From the NCBI RefSeq assembly GCF_000006985.1, contig NC_002932.3:2040001-2104000 (forward strand): a stretch of 64,000 nt of DNA, given 5' to 3'. Source of the stretch: Chlorobaculum tepidum TLS (GTDB lineage: Bacteria; Bacteroidota; Chlorobiia; Chlorobiales; Chlorobiaceae). Under the pieces are notes generated by a model that made no database searches, had not been told where the DNA came from, and saw nothing but the letters and a program-made list of their open reading frames with translations. Position numbers and translations under genes: made by a program. The stretch's first letter is position 1; each line of letters opens with the position of its first letter. Below, piece after piece: positions 1-10,761 of this stretch.

Positions 1-1135
1 TCGACATGAGCGTGAACTCCATGCTCCACTTCACGATGAAGCCGTTGCCGACGAACGGGTTGGCCGTCATGAGCGAGGTAACGATCATGTCGGGCCTCGT
101 CGCCCTGATCTCTTCGAGCTGGCGATGGAAGTTGGGCTGCTCGACCACCTTGACGCCTTCAAGCGCTTCGAGTTCGCGAGCGTGGAATTTCTTGTTGATG
201 TAGGCGCTGCTGCACTCGACAACCTCCGCGCCAGCGTTCTTGAGGAAGCGAGCCAACGGCAGCTCCATCATCGTGTCGGCGGTGAGGAAAATCTTCTTGC
301 CCTTCAGCAGATCGGTCTGCGGCTTGATCTTCTCCCATGCCGCCTCGGCACGATCGGAAAGATCGACCTTGATACCAAACATGGCAGCGAGGTCTTCCCA
401 GAAGGTCTTGGTGCCGTCGGGGCCAAACGGGAAGAGTGAGGTGAGCACCTGCGAGCCGCGTTCGCGGTTCAGGCGCGAGCAGACGCGCGACAGATAAGGC
501 TGGATCGGCGCGAGCACCGTGTCGGGGCCGATGGCAGGAAGCTTGTCGAACCGGCTCTCGGGCAGGAAGCCGCCCACCGGAATGCCGAGCTGTTCAGCCT
601 CGGTGCGCAGGTCGTCCGCCGTGATGTCGTTGACCGAGCCGACGAAAACCACCTTTTTCTCACCGGCAGGAGCTTCGGGGCAGAAGGGCACGAGCGCCTG
701 AAGCACCGAGTCCTCCGCCTGCGTGAAGTTGAATACCAGACCGCTGGCCGGAACGAAGAGCACGGGCGTCTTGTCGGTGCTGAGATGATGGGCCAGCCCC
801 TTGAAATCGACCTTCATGACTTCGGGGGTACAGGAAGAAAGCAGGAAGATCACCGACGGATTGTGGTCGCGCTTGATTTCCTCGATCACCGCTTCGAGCT
901 GAGGTTCCGCGCGGGAAAGATCGGCCTCCTCGATGAGCGCCACGCCAAAGCGAGGCTTGGCGAAGATCATCATGCCGAGGGCGTTCTGGAGAAAGTGCGC
1001 GCAGGTGTGGGTACCGAGAATGAGGAAAAAGCTGTCCTTGATCTTCTGGTAGAGCCAGCCGACGCAGGCCAGGCCGCAGAAGCTGTGGGTAACGTTATCC
1101 TCTTTGAGAATCTGGCAATCGCTTGAAACCGGCAT
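1..1135 (-). CDS. bchN: Light-independent protochlorophyllide reductase subunit N (partial, C-terminus outside window)
   Basis: BchN forms, with BchB, the NifDK-like catalytic component that reduces protochlorophyllide ring D in the dark, with electrons from BchL. About 378 residues are visible; the family usually has a little over 400, so a short C-terminal part lies beyond position 1. The N-terminus carries HSFCGLAC, then GTHTCAH and LLSSCTPE, placing Cys20, Cys45 and Cys102 where BchN supplies three ligands to the shared 4Fe-4S cluster. Two adjacent ATG codons (1138 and 1135) could start it; I chose the second by recall of the family N-terminus. The gene points out of the window, so bchB or bchL may follow, but I cannot see that. 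Its presence indicates a (bacterio)chlorophyll-making phototroph. Confidence 0.96.
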   Translation of the reverse strand, partial: MPVSSDCQILKEDNVTHSFCGLACVGWLYQKIKDSFFLILGTHTCAHFLQNALGMMIFAKPRFGVALIEEADLSRAEPQLEAVIEEIKRDHNPSVIFLLSSCTPEVMKVDFKGLAHHLSTDKTPVLFVPASGLVFNFTQAEDSVLQALVPFCPEAPAGEKKVVFVGSVNDITADDLRTEAEQLGIPVGGFLPESRFDKLPAIGPDTVLAPIQPYLSRVCSRLNRERGSQVLTSLFPFGPDGTKTFWEDLAAMFGIKVDLSDRAEAAWEKIKPQTDLLKGKKIFLTADTMMELPLARFLKNAGAEVVECSSAYINKKFHARELEALEGVKVVEQPNFHRQLEEIRATRPDMIVTSLMTANPFVGNGFIVKWSMEFTLMS

Positions 1136-1232
1136 CATGGCAGTATGACTTTATAGGATGGTGCTGGCTGCTCCGAAATGGCTCCGGGCGCTCAACCCTG
1201 GAAATTGAGAACTCGAAAATAAAAATATTTTT

Positions 1233-1547
1233 TCATTTATCCGGCTTAACCGCTTTCCGGGCCTCGACCGACGCAACCTTGTCACCAATGGCTACCGATT
1301 TGTCGCGACGATCGTCGATCTTCATCACGGTGTAGACCCTCGCCACACCCTCGACAAAGCAGTATTCGTGAAGCTTTCGGGCAATGGCGAACAGCTCGTC
1401 CGCCGAACCTTCAACGATAGTGCCCATGTCGTTCAGCCGGAAGGGCAGACAACTCTCTTCGAGCAGCGACTCGAGTCCTGCAATCCAGGCACTCAAACCG
1501 CTGCCCACCGTACCAAGCGGAATTACCGTGATTTCGAGAAGAGCCAT
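1233..1547 (-). CDS. MTH1187-family thiamine-binding-fold protein (DUF77)
   Basis: A 104-residue protein beginning MALLEITVIPLGT, the typical start of the MTH1187/YkoF-like family. These are small ferredoxin-like-fold proteins, some of which bind thiamine or related ligands; their cellular role is poorly defined. The segment FRLNDMGTIVEGS followed by a C-terminal helix fits the family. An in-frame ATG at 1676 would add 43 residues, but that extension runs through the palindromic element described separately and has no family match, so I start at 1547. The C-terminus is Lys-rich and probably disordered. It lies 97 bp upstream of bchN on the same strand. Cofactor chemistry is possible but not shown by the sequence. 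Confidence 0.8.
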   Translation of the reverse strand: MALLEITVIPLGTVGSGLSAWIAGLESLLEESCLPFRLNDMGTIVEGSADELFAIARKLHEYCFVEGVARVYTVMKIDDRRDKSVAIGDKVASVEARKAVKPDK

Positions 1548-1562
1548 GCCGCTACCGAAATA

Positions 1563-1805
1563 AAATTGGGCTAAAGCCCTTGTCTGTTTTGCGTTATTCA
1601 TAAACCCCGGACTAAAGTCCGGAGCAACTTTTGAGAGTCCTGACAAGATGGACATATACCCATACATGCCGTTCAATTACCCCGGCATTCTCATACTCTC
1701 AGGAGGGGTCCAGCCCGACGGACATTCATCCCCTCTTGCATTCATGTTGCCCCGGCTTTCACGCCGGGGTTACGGAGCAAAAAAATCCGGGCTTCAGCCC
1801 AATTT
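1563..1805. repeat. Composite palindromic (REP/MITE-like) element between purA and the DUF77 gene
   Basis: Four short palindromes lie in about 243 bp: GGGCTAAAGCCC near 1568-1579, CCGGACTAAAGTCCGG near 1607-1622, CCCCGGCTTTCACGCCGGGG near 1750-1769, and CCGGGCTTCAGCCC near 1787-1800. The whole block is also an inverted repeat of itself: the left outer end (1563-1580) pairs with the right outer end (1788-1805), and 1605-1628 pairs with 1746-1769 at 18 of 24 positions. That arrangement resembles a bacterial interspersed mosaic (BIME/REP) or a small MITE. No convincing ORF lies inside. It directly follows the purA stop codon, so it could form transcript 3' hairpins. Confidence 0.7.
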
Positions 1806-1806
1806 C

Positions 1807-3704
<1,898 letters not shown>

Positions 3705-3899
3705 GGACGCGGGTGAAGAGTAAAGAAGCTCAGATAGAAATGGTCTGCGCCTCGTGCTGGTTGCCAAAGGGGTGAAGCTAAACAATAGCGGAGGGAAATC
3801 CCAAAGGGGGATAGTGGAACATCGGCATACTGAAATACGCTCTAAGCGATAACACTGCCTATGTCGCAGCCTAACCTATTGATTTACGAAGAATCTATA

Positions 3900-3924
3900 G
3901 GCTCCTCGCTGTTTCAAGTGGGTA
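3900..3924 (+). repeat. Left terminal inverted repeat of the ISL3-type element
   Basis: This 25 bp repeat is an exact reverse complement of 4867-4891. It begins GGCTCCTCGCTGTTTC. The sequence left of it shows no similarity to the transposase remnant that abuts the right repeat. Confidence 0.93.
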
Positions 3925-3972
3925 ACGTGTGAGAAGCGTATCTTCTGGTTTGCCCATTTTACCACTTTGCTT

Positions 3973-4845
3973 ATGAAAGACCTCGACCTTTTTCAGTGAG
4001 CCTTGGGACTTGCATCGCCCTGGCAGGTAAGCATCTCATCGTTCGATGCCGAAAAGAAGCGCCTGGACATCCACCTTGACGTTGCGCCGGGCAGTACCTT
4101 TTGTTGCCCAGAGTGCGGTATTCTCAAGCTGCAATCCTTTCCCTGGTCTGGCCGTGACAGCGGTTTTACGCTGCTGTTCGAGGCGATGATTATGGTGATG
4201 GCCAGGTCAATGGCGGTCAAGGCAATCGCCACGATAGTCGGCGAGCACGATACCCGCATCTGGCGTATTGTGCATCATTACGTCGATCAGGCCCGCGAGA
4301 TGGAGGACTACTCAGCCGTCACCACGGTGGGCGTCGATGAACCCTCCAGCAAGCGAGGGCACAACTCTGTGACGCTGTTTGCTGATCTTGCGAGATCGAA
4401 AGTGCTGTTCGCCACCGAGGGCAAGGACGCCTCGACCGTTGAGCGATTCCGCGACGACCTGGTGGCTCACAAGGGTAATCCGGCATCGGTCACCGAATGT
4501 TGCAGTGACATGTCGCCAGCGTGTATCAGCGGTATTGGCAGTCATTTTGTCAATGCGCATCTGAGCTTTGACAAATTTCACGTCATGCAGATCATCAATC
4601 ATGCCGTCGATGAGGTGCGGCGTCAGGAGCAACAAGAGCGGCCCGAACTGAAAAAAAGCCGGTATCTCTGGCTGAAAAACCAGCAAAACCTGAAGGCAAA
4701 ACAGCGTAACCGACTCGAAGAATTGTCGTTAGCCAAACTGAATCTGAAAACAGCGCGAGCCGACCGGATGCGTCTGGCGTTTCAGGAATGCTTCAATCAG
4801 CCGGTGACATTGGCCGAATCGTTTCTGAAAAAGTGGTGTTTCCGA
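3973..4845 (+). pseudogene. ISL3-family transposase, nonsense-mutated and C-terminally truncated
   Basis: The frame opens at ATG 3973 (MKDLDLFQ), hits TGA at 3997-3999, then continues as ALGLASPWQV and about 280 further residues. FQWALGL is the likely ancestral reading, so the stop is probably a TGG-to-TGA change. The visible part includes the N-terminal zinc-finger-like CPECG and the DDE catalytic core with GVDEPSSKRGH and DMSPACISGI, followed by FDKFHVMQIINHAVDEVR. Family similarity ends near WCF at about 4842; after that the frame runs into the terminal repeat. A TTG at 4003 could restart translation, but the missing C-terminus makes a working enzyme unlikely. Confidence 0.87.
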
Positions 4846-4866
4846 GCGGCAAACTCAATTTCGCCC

Positions 4867-4891
4867 TACCCACTTGAAACAGCGAGGAGCC
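4867..4891 (-). repeat. Right terminal inverted repeat of the ISL3-type element
   Basis: Exact reverse complement of 3900-3924. It abuts a broken transposase gene at 4892, so this end marks the insertion point into an older mobile element. Confidence 0.93.
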
Positions 4892-5360
4892 AAGATAACG
4901 ACGGCTGGACTCATCGGGCATCTTGGGCAGGTATTTGACATCGACAGGCACAACTCCCGGCTCGTGGTCTTTGTCGCTCTTTTTGAGCTTGGGCTCTCCC
5001 TCTTCGACAGGCATCAACGCGTTCAGGTTGGCGACGCCATGCCGGCGCAGACAGCGGTTCGAGTCCGGAACGCGAGACCTTTAGGTTGATGCATTCGCGA
5101 ACGATGGCCAGAAGATCATCGAGTGGCAAAAGCAACGATTTGCTGAGTTCGATGACAACCAACGCTTCCAGATCGCTCATGGTCTTGTTGAACCGGTGCG
5201 GCGTATTGGGAAGGTCGTCAACCTGGTCGCGGTTTTTCCATTGCAGGGCCGTGGCTTTACCAATGCAATGCCTGGCCGCTTCTCCTATCCTGAATTTTCC
5301 GCTTTCGATTTCCAATACCACTTTCAGCTTGAATGCTTCGCTATAACGCTTCGATTCCAT
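4892..5360 (-). pseudogene. Transposase fragment with helix-turn-helix N-terminus, frameshifted and truncated
   Basis: The frame begins MESKRYSEAFKLKVVLEIE, an IS3 OrfA-like helix-turn-helix, and continues with DLPNTPHRFN and LLLPLDDLLAIVRE, which look like the N-terminal part of IS481-type DDE transposases. At about 5060 an extra base shifts the frame: the ancestral reading SGLDRCLRRHGVANLNALMP resumes in the next frame and reaches PDESSRRYL, where the ISL3-type repeat begins. The DDE catalytic domain is absent. The join between the OrfA-like and IS481-like parts near residue 42 may itself be a recombination scar. It is not expected to make an active product. Confidence 0.75.
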
Positions 5361-5406
5361 CGGTCAACTCCTCTTGGTTGGTGTCAACCTTTTGCAGGAC
5401 GGGACA
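4892..5406 (-). mobile_element. Remnant of a second insertion sequence (IS3/IS481-like), truncated by the ISL3-type element
   Basis: Reading on the minus strand, the remnant starts near 5406 with TGTCCCGTCCTGCAAAAGG, a typical IS terminus, followed about 45 bp later by a transposase start codon. It runs until the ISL3-type element cuts it at 4892. The other half of its transposase and its far end are not on the opposite side of the ISL3-type element, so the distal part has been deleted, probably in an IS-adjacent deletion. Confidence 0.7.
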
Positions 5407-5435
5407 TGATCTCTACAACACCAGCGATCATTCCC

Positions 5436-5612
5436 TTACCTTTGATTCAGGCTCATTGGCTGTATTAGACCGCCTTCTCTGGCTTTAGCGAGATACAATG
5501 CCGTACGTGCTCCCTCTCGAAGCTCATTTGGTAATCCGTTGACAGAGCAAGCATACCAGCATAATTCAGCAGAGGTGGCCGCTGAAAAGCCTTGCCTTAC
5601 CGAGCCAAATGT
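5436..5612 (-). pseudogene. Possible C-terminal remnant of an unrecognised gene
   Basis: A 58-codon open frame with no plausible start codon, bounded upstream by TAA at 5613-5615. Its reading (for example SAELCWYACSVNGLPNELRE, then ALYLAKAREGG) has a protein-like composition, unlike random sequence. I do not recognise the family. It lies between the outer end of the IS remnant and cysS, so it may be the tail of a gene destroyed by the insertions. The rest of 5361-5674 holds only the IS end and the presumed cysS promoter region, in which I saw no clear motif. Confidence 0.25.
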
Positions 5613-5674
5613 TTAACTTTTAAAACATTTTCCGGTCATAAGCCGGGATTCGGCAACTCTTCATCGCTATCCGG

Positions 5675-7138
5675 ATGTCCTCTCTGCATATCTACAACTC
5701 GCTTACCCGCACAAAGGAACCCTTTAAACCCATCCATCCCGGTCTGGCGACTATCTACGTTTGCGGCCCGACCGTGTACGGCCACGCTCACCTCGGCCAC
5801 GCCAAAAGCTACGTATCATTCGACGTGGTGGTGCGCTGGCTGCGTCATGTCGGCGAAGAGCAGGGCTACAAGGTTCGGTACGTGCAGAACATCACCGACG
5901 TAGGCCACCTGACCGACGACGCCGACGAAGGGGAGGACAAAATCCAGAAGCAGGCTCGGCAGGAGCGCATCGAACCGATGGAGGTGGCGCAGTACTACAC
6001 CCGCAGCTTCTACGAGGATATGGACCGGCTTGGCGTCGAGCGCCCGAACATCGCGCCGACCGCGACCGGGCATATCCCGGAGCAGATCGCGCTGGTCGAG
6101 CGGCTCATCGAAAGCGGCCACGCCTACGAATCCAACGGCAACGTGTATTTTGACGTCAACTCGTTCGAGGGGTACGGCAAGCTTTCGGGCCGTACCGACC
6201 AGGAGGCGTTGCAATCGGGCGGGCGCGTCGCAGAGCGAAGCGACAAGCGTAACCCTTCGGACTTCGCACTCTGGAAAAAGGCCGAGCCGGGCCACATCAT
6301 GAAATGGCAGTCGCCCTGGGGCGAGGGCTATCCAGGCTGGCATCTGGAGTGTTCGGCGATGGCGATGAAGTACCTCGGCGACACCATCGACATCCACGGT
6401 GGCGGCATGGAGAACAAGTTCCCGCACCACGACTGCGAGATCGCGCAGTCCGAAGCGGCCACCGGCAAGCCCTTCGTGCGCTACTGGATGCACAACAACA
6501 TGGTGACGGTCGATGGCGTCAAGATGGGCAAGTCGCTCAAGAACTTCGTGAACCTCAAGGAGCTGTTCGGGAAATTCGACCCGCTGGTCATCCGCTTCTT
6601 CATTTTGCAATCGCACTACCGCTCCCCGCTCGACTTCTCCGAAGCGGCCATCAGGGCATCGCAGTCAGGTTTCGAAAAGTTGCAGGAAACGTACAAGCGA
6701 TTGGTAGAGTCGGCGGAGGGCAAGGGCCAGCTCGACGTGGCAACGTTCGAGCAGAAAATCACCGACGCGCTCAACGACGACTTCAACACACCGGTCGCCA
6801 TTGCCGTGCTTTTCGAGTTCATCAAAGCGCTCAACGGCGCGCTCGACAAAGACGGGCTTGACGCCGCATCAAAATCTGGCGCTCAGAACCTTTTCGATAG
6901 CTACGCCGGAAAAGTCCTCGGCATTCTGAAAAGCCGCGACGAACTGCTGGCCGGAGAGAGCGGCGAAAGCGCGCAAACCCTCAACGACGTCATGGCTGTG
7001 CTGCTCGAACTCCGCAAGGAGGCTCGCGCCAGCAAGGATTTCGCCACCAGCGACAAAATCCGCGACCTGCTCATGGAGCGCGGCATCGAAATCAAGGACA
7101 CCAGGGAAGGCGCAACGTGGTCAAAGAAAAAAGCCTGA
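5675..7138 (+). CDS. cysS: Cysteinyl-tRNA synthetase
   Basis: A class I synthetase that charges tRNA-Cys in the cytoplasm, 487 residues, normal for the family. The first zinc ligand is Cys30 in YVCGPTVYG, the HIGH motif appears as HLGH at 39-42, and the KMSKS motif as KMGKS at 283-287. The other zinc ligands are expected in [11 protein letters not shown] and [12 protein letters not shown] helical anticodon-binding C-terminal domain follows. The ATG at 5675 gives [10 protein letters not shown], the usual N-terminus, without an obvious Shine-Dalgarno sequence. It is a single-gene unit, closed by a strong hairpin just after the stop codon. Confidence 0.97.
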   Translation: MSSLHIYNSLTRTKEPFKPIHPGLATIYVCGPTVYGHAHLGHAKSYVSFDVVVRWLRHVGEEQGYKVRYVQNITDVGHLTDDADEGEDKIQKQARQERIEPMEVAQYYTRSFYEDMDRLGVERPNIAPTATGHIPEQIALVERLIESGHAYESNGNVYFDVNSFEGYGKLSGRTDQEALQSGGRVAERSDKRNPSDFALWKKAEPGHIMKWQSPWGEGYPGWHLECSAMAMKYLGDTIDIHGGGMENKFPHHDCEIAQSEAATGKPFVRYWMHNNMVTVDGVKMGKSLKNFVNLKELFGKFDPLVIRFFILQSHYRSPLDFSEAAIRASQSGFEKLQETYKRLVESAEGKGQLDVATFEQKITDALNDDFNTPVAIAVLFEFIKALNGALDKDGLDAASKSGAQNLFDSYAGKVLGILKSRDELLAGESGESAQTLNDVMAVLLELRKEARASKDFATSDKIRDLLMERGIEIKDTREGATWSKKKA

Positions 7139-7143
7139 AAAAA

Positions 7144-7180
7144 AGAAAGCCGGAGGTTGTGCTCCGGCTTTCTTTTTTTC
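7144..7180. terminator. Bidirectional intrinsic terminator between cysS and manC
   Basis: A perfect 12 bp stem (7144-7155 with 7162-7173), GC-rich at its core, with a 6-base loop. A run of T follows on the plus strand and a run of A precedes it. It can end cysS transcription from the left and manC transcription from the right. Confidence 0.9.
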
Positions 7181-7200
7181 TCTGACCACCCCACATCATC

Positions 7201-8325
7201 CTACAGGAACCCCTCCAACCCCGGCTCCCGCCTCATCATCTCAACCGCTTTGACCACCTTTTGCGACTCGCCCGCCTTGCAGATAAGCAGCGCGTCGGGC
7301 GTATCGACCACGATAATGTCATCCACGCCGATGCTCACCACCGCCTTGCCATGGGGCTTCCGGACAAAGACGTTTTTCGAGTCGATCATGATCGACTCGC
7401 TGCCATCCATGTCGCGTCCTTCGAGGCCAAGACCAATCTTGATCACCTCGTCCCAGCATCCAAGATCGGTCCAGCCAAAATTCCCGGCAAGCATATAGAC
7501 CTTCTCAGCCTTTTCCATGATGCCGTAGGCAATCGAAACAGGGTGAACCCAGCTATAGACATCCTCGATGACCGACTCCTGCCGCTCGGTACCGATAAAG
7601 GCGTGAACGTTCTGCATATCTTCATACAGATCGGGCAACGAGCGGCTGTACTCCCGGCTAATGTCATCGACGTGCCAGATGAACACGCCACTGTTCCACC
7701 AGAAGTCCTGGCTTTGCAAAAAATGCTCGGCAGTAGCCAGATCGGGTTTCTCGGCAAAGGTTTTCACCCGGAAGAGTGCAATGTCATCGTCATCCGGATC
7801 GTCGTTTTCCTCCCCGATCATAACCGATGGTTCGACCTGGATATATCCATATCGCGTCTCAGGCCTGTCAGGATGGATGCCGACCGTGATCAGCCCTCTC
7901 TGTTTCCGCGCAAGTCTGACGCCCTTGGAGACCGTCTTCAGGAAATGCTCTTCGTCAAGCACGAGATGGTCGGCAGGCAGTACGATAGTGACAGCGTCGG
8001 GATCGCGCTTGCGAATGAAGGTCGTGGCCAGCGCGATGCAGGTGGCCGTATCCTTGATGGTGGGTTCGATAATGATGTTATCGACATCGAAATCGGGAAG
8101 CGAGTCGTTGACCAGGCGCCTATGCTGCTTGCCGGTGATGATGAGAATGTTCTCTCTCCGGACGGCACCGGCAATTCTTTCGACCGTTTTCCGGATCATC
8201 GTTCCGCCGTCGAAGAAATGGAGAAACTGCTTTGGGGATTTCTTTCTCGAAAGAGGCCAGAGCTTGCTGCCTATACCTCCGGCCATAACCACCGCATAGA
8301 CATGTTTGTCGGCAATCTGCTTCAT
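7201..8325 (-). CDS. manC: Mannose-1-phosphate guanylyltransferase (GDP-mannose pyrophosphorylase)
   Basis: A 374-residue nucleotidyltransferase predicted to make GDP-mannose from GTP and mannose-1-phosphate for polysaccharide synthesis. The N-terminal signature reads AGGIGSKLWPLSR (residues 15-27) followed by KQF; the usual Arg of GxGxR is Lys21 here. Downstream are PADH, the FAEKP motif, WNSGVFIW and GWTDLGCWD, all conserved in the family. It lacks the C-terminal phosphomannose isomerase domain of bifunctional ManC-ManA proteins. It stands alone, divergent from rsmG, about 25 kb from the polysaccharide operon that could use its product. Confidence 0.9.
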   Translation of the reverse strand: MKQIADKHVYAVVMAGGIGSKLWPLSRKKSPKQFLHFFDGGTMIRKTVERIAGAVRRENILIITGKQHRRLVNDSLPDFDVDNIIIEPTIKDTATCIALATTFIRKRDPDAVTIVLPADHLVLDEEHFLKTVSKGVRLARKQRGLITVGIHPDRPETRYGYIQVEPSVMIGEENDDPDDDDIALFRVKTFAEKPDLATAEHFLQSQDFWWNSGVFIWHVDDISREYSRSLPDLYEDMQNVHAFIGTERQESVIEDVYSWVHPVSIAYGIMEKAEKVYMLAGNFGWTDLGCWDEVIKIGLGLEGRDMDGSESIMIDSKNVFVRKPHGKAVVSIGVDDIIVVDTPDALLICKAGESQKVVKAVEMMRREPGLEGFL

Positions 8326-8508
8326 ACTTCATAATCTTGCTGATCTTACAACGCTTTCACCAAAAATCCTTTTTTGTTAATGTACGACATTTTCCACCAG
8401 TGCCGACGGGCATTTCCCCGGGGCACAGAACATTTGCCATTGGCGTTAAAATGTCGTTTTTTCCCTGTTGTATGCTTTTTCATCACCATCGCAGCCGAAC
8501 TATTCGTC

Positions 8509-9162
8509 ATGCAGAACGACCTGCACCTACTCGAGGGACTCTGCCGTCAGCACGGCATCCCGGTTACCAAAAATGCTCTTACACTTCTGGTGCGCTATGC
8601 CAGGCTTCTCGAAGCCTGGAACCTCAAGGTAAACCTCGTCAGCCGCAAGGAACATGCGCCGGTCATCGTCAAGCATGTGTTTCACTCGCTGCTCATCGCC
8701 CGCATCCACGACTTCAAACCCGGCGAAACGGTGCTCGACCTCGGCACCGGCGGCGGCTTGCCAGGCATTCCGCTGGCCATCCTTTTTCCTGAAACCTCAT
8801 TCCTGCTGGTCGATTCCACCGGCAAGAAGATCGCTGCCTGCAAAGCAATGATCAAGGAACTTGGCCTCGAAAACGTCATTGCCCTGCATTCAAGAGTCGA
8901 AGAACTGAAAGGTGTGATCTTTGACACGGTGCTCAGCCGTCAGGTTGCACCGCTCGAAGAGTTATGCGCCTACAGCGCCAGGCTGCTCAAACACGATGGG
9001 GTGCTCATCTGCCTCAAAGGCGGCAGCCTCAATGAAGAGATTGCCGAAGCGGTGCTGTCAAGGGAGAAGCATCTGGGATTCCCCGCCTCAGTGGATCAGC
9101 TTCCGATAGGAGAGATCGATCCGATGTTCTCAGAAAAGCAGATAGTCATCGCCCGCTGGTGA
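8509..9162 (+). CDS. rsmG: 16S rRNA (guanine-N7) methyltransferase RsmG
   Basis: RsmG (GidB) methylates G527 of 16S rRNA using S-adenosylmethionine. The 217-residue protein has the SAM-binding loop [14 protein letters not shown] at about 75-88 and the family N-terminal helix. The frame opens as far back as 8374, but that stretch lacks family similarity and [10 protein letters not shown] at 8509 matches normal RsmG starts. It is convergent with rplQ, with only 62 bp between the stop codons and no clear hairpin, so the two transcripts may overlap. Confidence 0.94.
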   Translation: MQNDLHLLEGLCRQHGIPVTKNALTLLVRYARLLEAWNLKVNLVSRKEHAPVIVKHVFHSLLIARIHDFKPGETVLDLGTGGGLPGIPLAILFPETSFLLVDSTGKKIAACKAMIKELGLENVIALHSRVEELKGVIFDTVLSRQVAPLEELCAYSARLLKHDGVLICLKGGSLNEEIAEAVLSREKHLGFPASVDQLPIGEIDPMFSEKQIVIARW

Positions 9163-9224
9163 TCGAGAAGATCGAGCGAACGATGACTACCGTGTTTTTT
9201 CTACAATCCGAGAAGATGTCGCCT

Positions 9225-9698
9225 TTATTCAGCGGCGTCACCACCCTCGTTCTCCTGAGATCTGCTCTCGGCTTTCTTGGAGCCTTTGACGCGCTTTGCG
9301 CGATCCTGCTTGGAAACTACCGGTGCTGCGGACGGAGCCTCGGCATAATCCACCAGCTCGATAACGGCCATCTTGGCGGCATCGCCATAGCGAGGAGCGA
9401 GTTTGATAATGCGAGTGTATCCACCGTTACGCGAACCGATTCTGCCCACGATCTCTTCGAAAAGTTCACGGACGGCCTCTTTGTCACGAAGGGCACCGAA
9501 AACCTCACGCTGGGCATGGTGGGTTCCTTTGCGCGCCTTGGTAATGATCTTCTCGACAACCTTGCGGGTTTCCTTGGCTTTCGCCTCGGTGGTCTCGATA
9601 CGCTTGTGGATCAGCAGCTGCGTCGAAAGGTTCGACAGGGTTGCTTTTCTATGGGCACTCGTTCTTCCGAGTTTTCTTGCTGGCTTGACTTTACGCAT
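9225..9698 (-). CDS. rplQ: 50S ribosomal protein L17
   Basis: The last gene of the long ribosomal array. L17 binds 23S rRNA near the exit tunnel. The first 120 or so residues ([20 protein letters not shown] at the start) are the conserved domain. A C-terminal tail of about 35 residues, rich in Lys, Arg, Ser and Glu, makes the protein 157 residues, longer than the roughly 120-130 of many bacteria. It lies 47 bp after rpoA. No terminator hairpin is evident before rsmG on the other strand. Confidence 0.97.
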   Translation of the reverse strand: MRKVKPARKLGRTSAHRKATLSNLSTQLLIHKRIETTEAKAKETRKVVEKIITKARKGTHHAQREVFGALRDKEAVRELFEEIVGRIGSRNGGYTRIIKLAPRYGDAAKMAVIELVDYAEAPSAAPVVSKQDRAKRVKGSKKAESRSQENEGGDAAE

Positions 9699-9745
9699 TT
9701 CTTGTTTTCGCTCTCATTGATGTTCAATAAAACAAAGAACCCTTC

Positions 9746-10732
9746 TCAACCCTTTAGCTGGTAACGGGTGATATCCATCCCGAACTTGAGGTTAAACTTT
9801 TCAAGCTGTTCCTTCAGTTCGGTCAGCGACTTCTTGCCAAAATTTTTGTAGTTGAGCAGCTCCTCTTCCCTTCTGGAGACCAAGTCACCAAGCGAATCGA
9901 TTTCGGCGAGCCTCAGGCAGTTGTGCGAGCGAACCGAAAGATCGAGGTCCTCGATTTTAGTCTGCAGGAGCTTGCGCATGCTTTCAAACTCGTCGTCGAG
10001 CTGTTTGTACTCCTCCTCGGAGAACTCCTCTTCAGTCGGAGAGAAGTTGGCAAAAAAGGTGATATGATCGTTGATGATCTTGCCGGCGAGGCTGATCGCG
10101 TCATCGGGAGTGATCGAGCCGTCGGTTTCGACATCGAGAATCATCTTTTCGTAGTCGGTCTTCTGGCCGACACGGGTGTTCTCGACGGTCAGTTTGACGT
10201 TCTTGATCGGTGTATAAATCGAGTCGATGGCGATGAAGCCAATCGGCATTCCGTCGCTGCGATTCTCTTCGGCGGGCACATAACCACGCCCGCGGCCGAT
10301 ATAGATATCGATTGTCACGGTAGCCTCGGAGTTGATCGTCGCGATATGCAGATCCTTGTTGAGCACCTCGAATTCACCTTCCTGTGCAACGATGTCGCCA
10401 GCAAGGAAATCTTTCGGCCCGGCAAGGGTCAGGGTTGTTTTGCAGCTGCGCTTGCAGTTCGACTTGAAGCGCACTTTTTTCAGATTGAGTACAATTTCGG
10501 GCACATCCTCGCGAACGCCGTCAATCGTTGAAAACTCGTGAAACACACCATCGATCTTGATCCCGGTGATTGCTGTTCCAGGAAGAGAGGCAAGCAGAAC
10601 CCTTCTCATGGCATTGCCCAGCGTAACTCCGTATCCCCTCTCCAGCGGCTGGGCTATGAATCGCCCGAAGCTGCCGGTGTGGGTCGCTTCGTCCACATCG
10701 ATCTTTGTAGGCATCTGCATCTGATATATCAT
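9746..10732 (-). CDS. rpoA: DNA-directed RNA polymerase subunit alpha
   Basis: A 328-residue alpha subunit. The N-terminal dimerisation domain ([20 protein letters not shown], then [10 protein letters not shown]) spans roughly residues 1-230. After an acidic linker (about 235-255) comes the C-terminal DNA- and activator-binding domain with [15 protein letters not shown] and [13 protein letters not shown]. It assembles the polymerase core. It follows rpsD by 29 bp and precedes rplQ, the common alpha-operon order. Start chosen at [10 protein letters not shown]; a later Met is possible. Confidence 0.98.
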   Translation of the reverse strand: MIYQMQMPTKIDVDEATHTGSFGRFIAQPLERGYGVTLGNAMRRVLLASLPGTAITGIKIDGVFHEFSTIDGVREDVPEIVLNLKKVRFKSNCKRSCKTTLTLAGPKDFLAGDIVAQEGEFEVLNKDLHIATINSEATVTIDIYIGRGRGYVPAEENRSDGMPIGFIAIDSIYTPIKNVKLTVENTRVGQKTDYEKMILDVETDGSITPDDAISLAGKIINDHITFFANFSPTEEEFSEEEYKQLDDEFESMRKLLQTKIEDLDLSVRSHNCLRLAEIDSLGDLVSRREEELLNYKNFGKKSLTELKEQLEKFNLKFGMDITRYQLKG

Positions 10733-10761
10733 AGTCTTGCTCCCTTAGGAATTCAAAAAGA

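Larger units (their letters stand above)
3900..4891 (+). mobile_element. ISL3-family insertion sequence, defective deletion derivative with intact ends
   Basis: A 992 bp element bounded by perfect 25 bp terminal inverted repeats at 3900-3924 and 4867-4891; each starts GGCTCCTCGCTG reading inwards. It holds one ISL3-type transposase frame that is damaged: a TGA at codon 9 and loss of the C-terminal part before the right repeat. ISL3 elements are usually about 1.3-1.5 kb with a roughly 400-residue transposase, so several hundred base pairs have been deleted internally. No 8 bp target duplication is visible: AATCTATA on the left does not match AAGATAAC on the right. Because the ends are intact, it might still be mobilised in trans by a full copy elsewhere (inference). 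Confidence 0.88.

Noticed and set aside
1563-1805. CRISPR array
   Set aside because: The palindromic units are not regularly spaced direct repeats with unique spacers; they form an inverted-repeat element instead.
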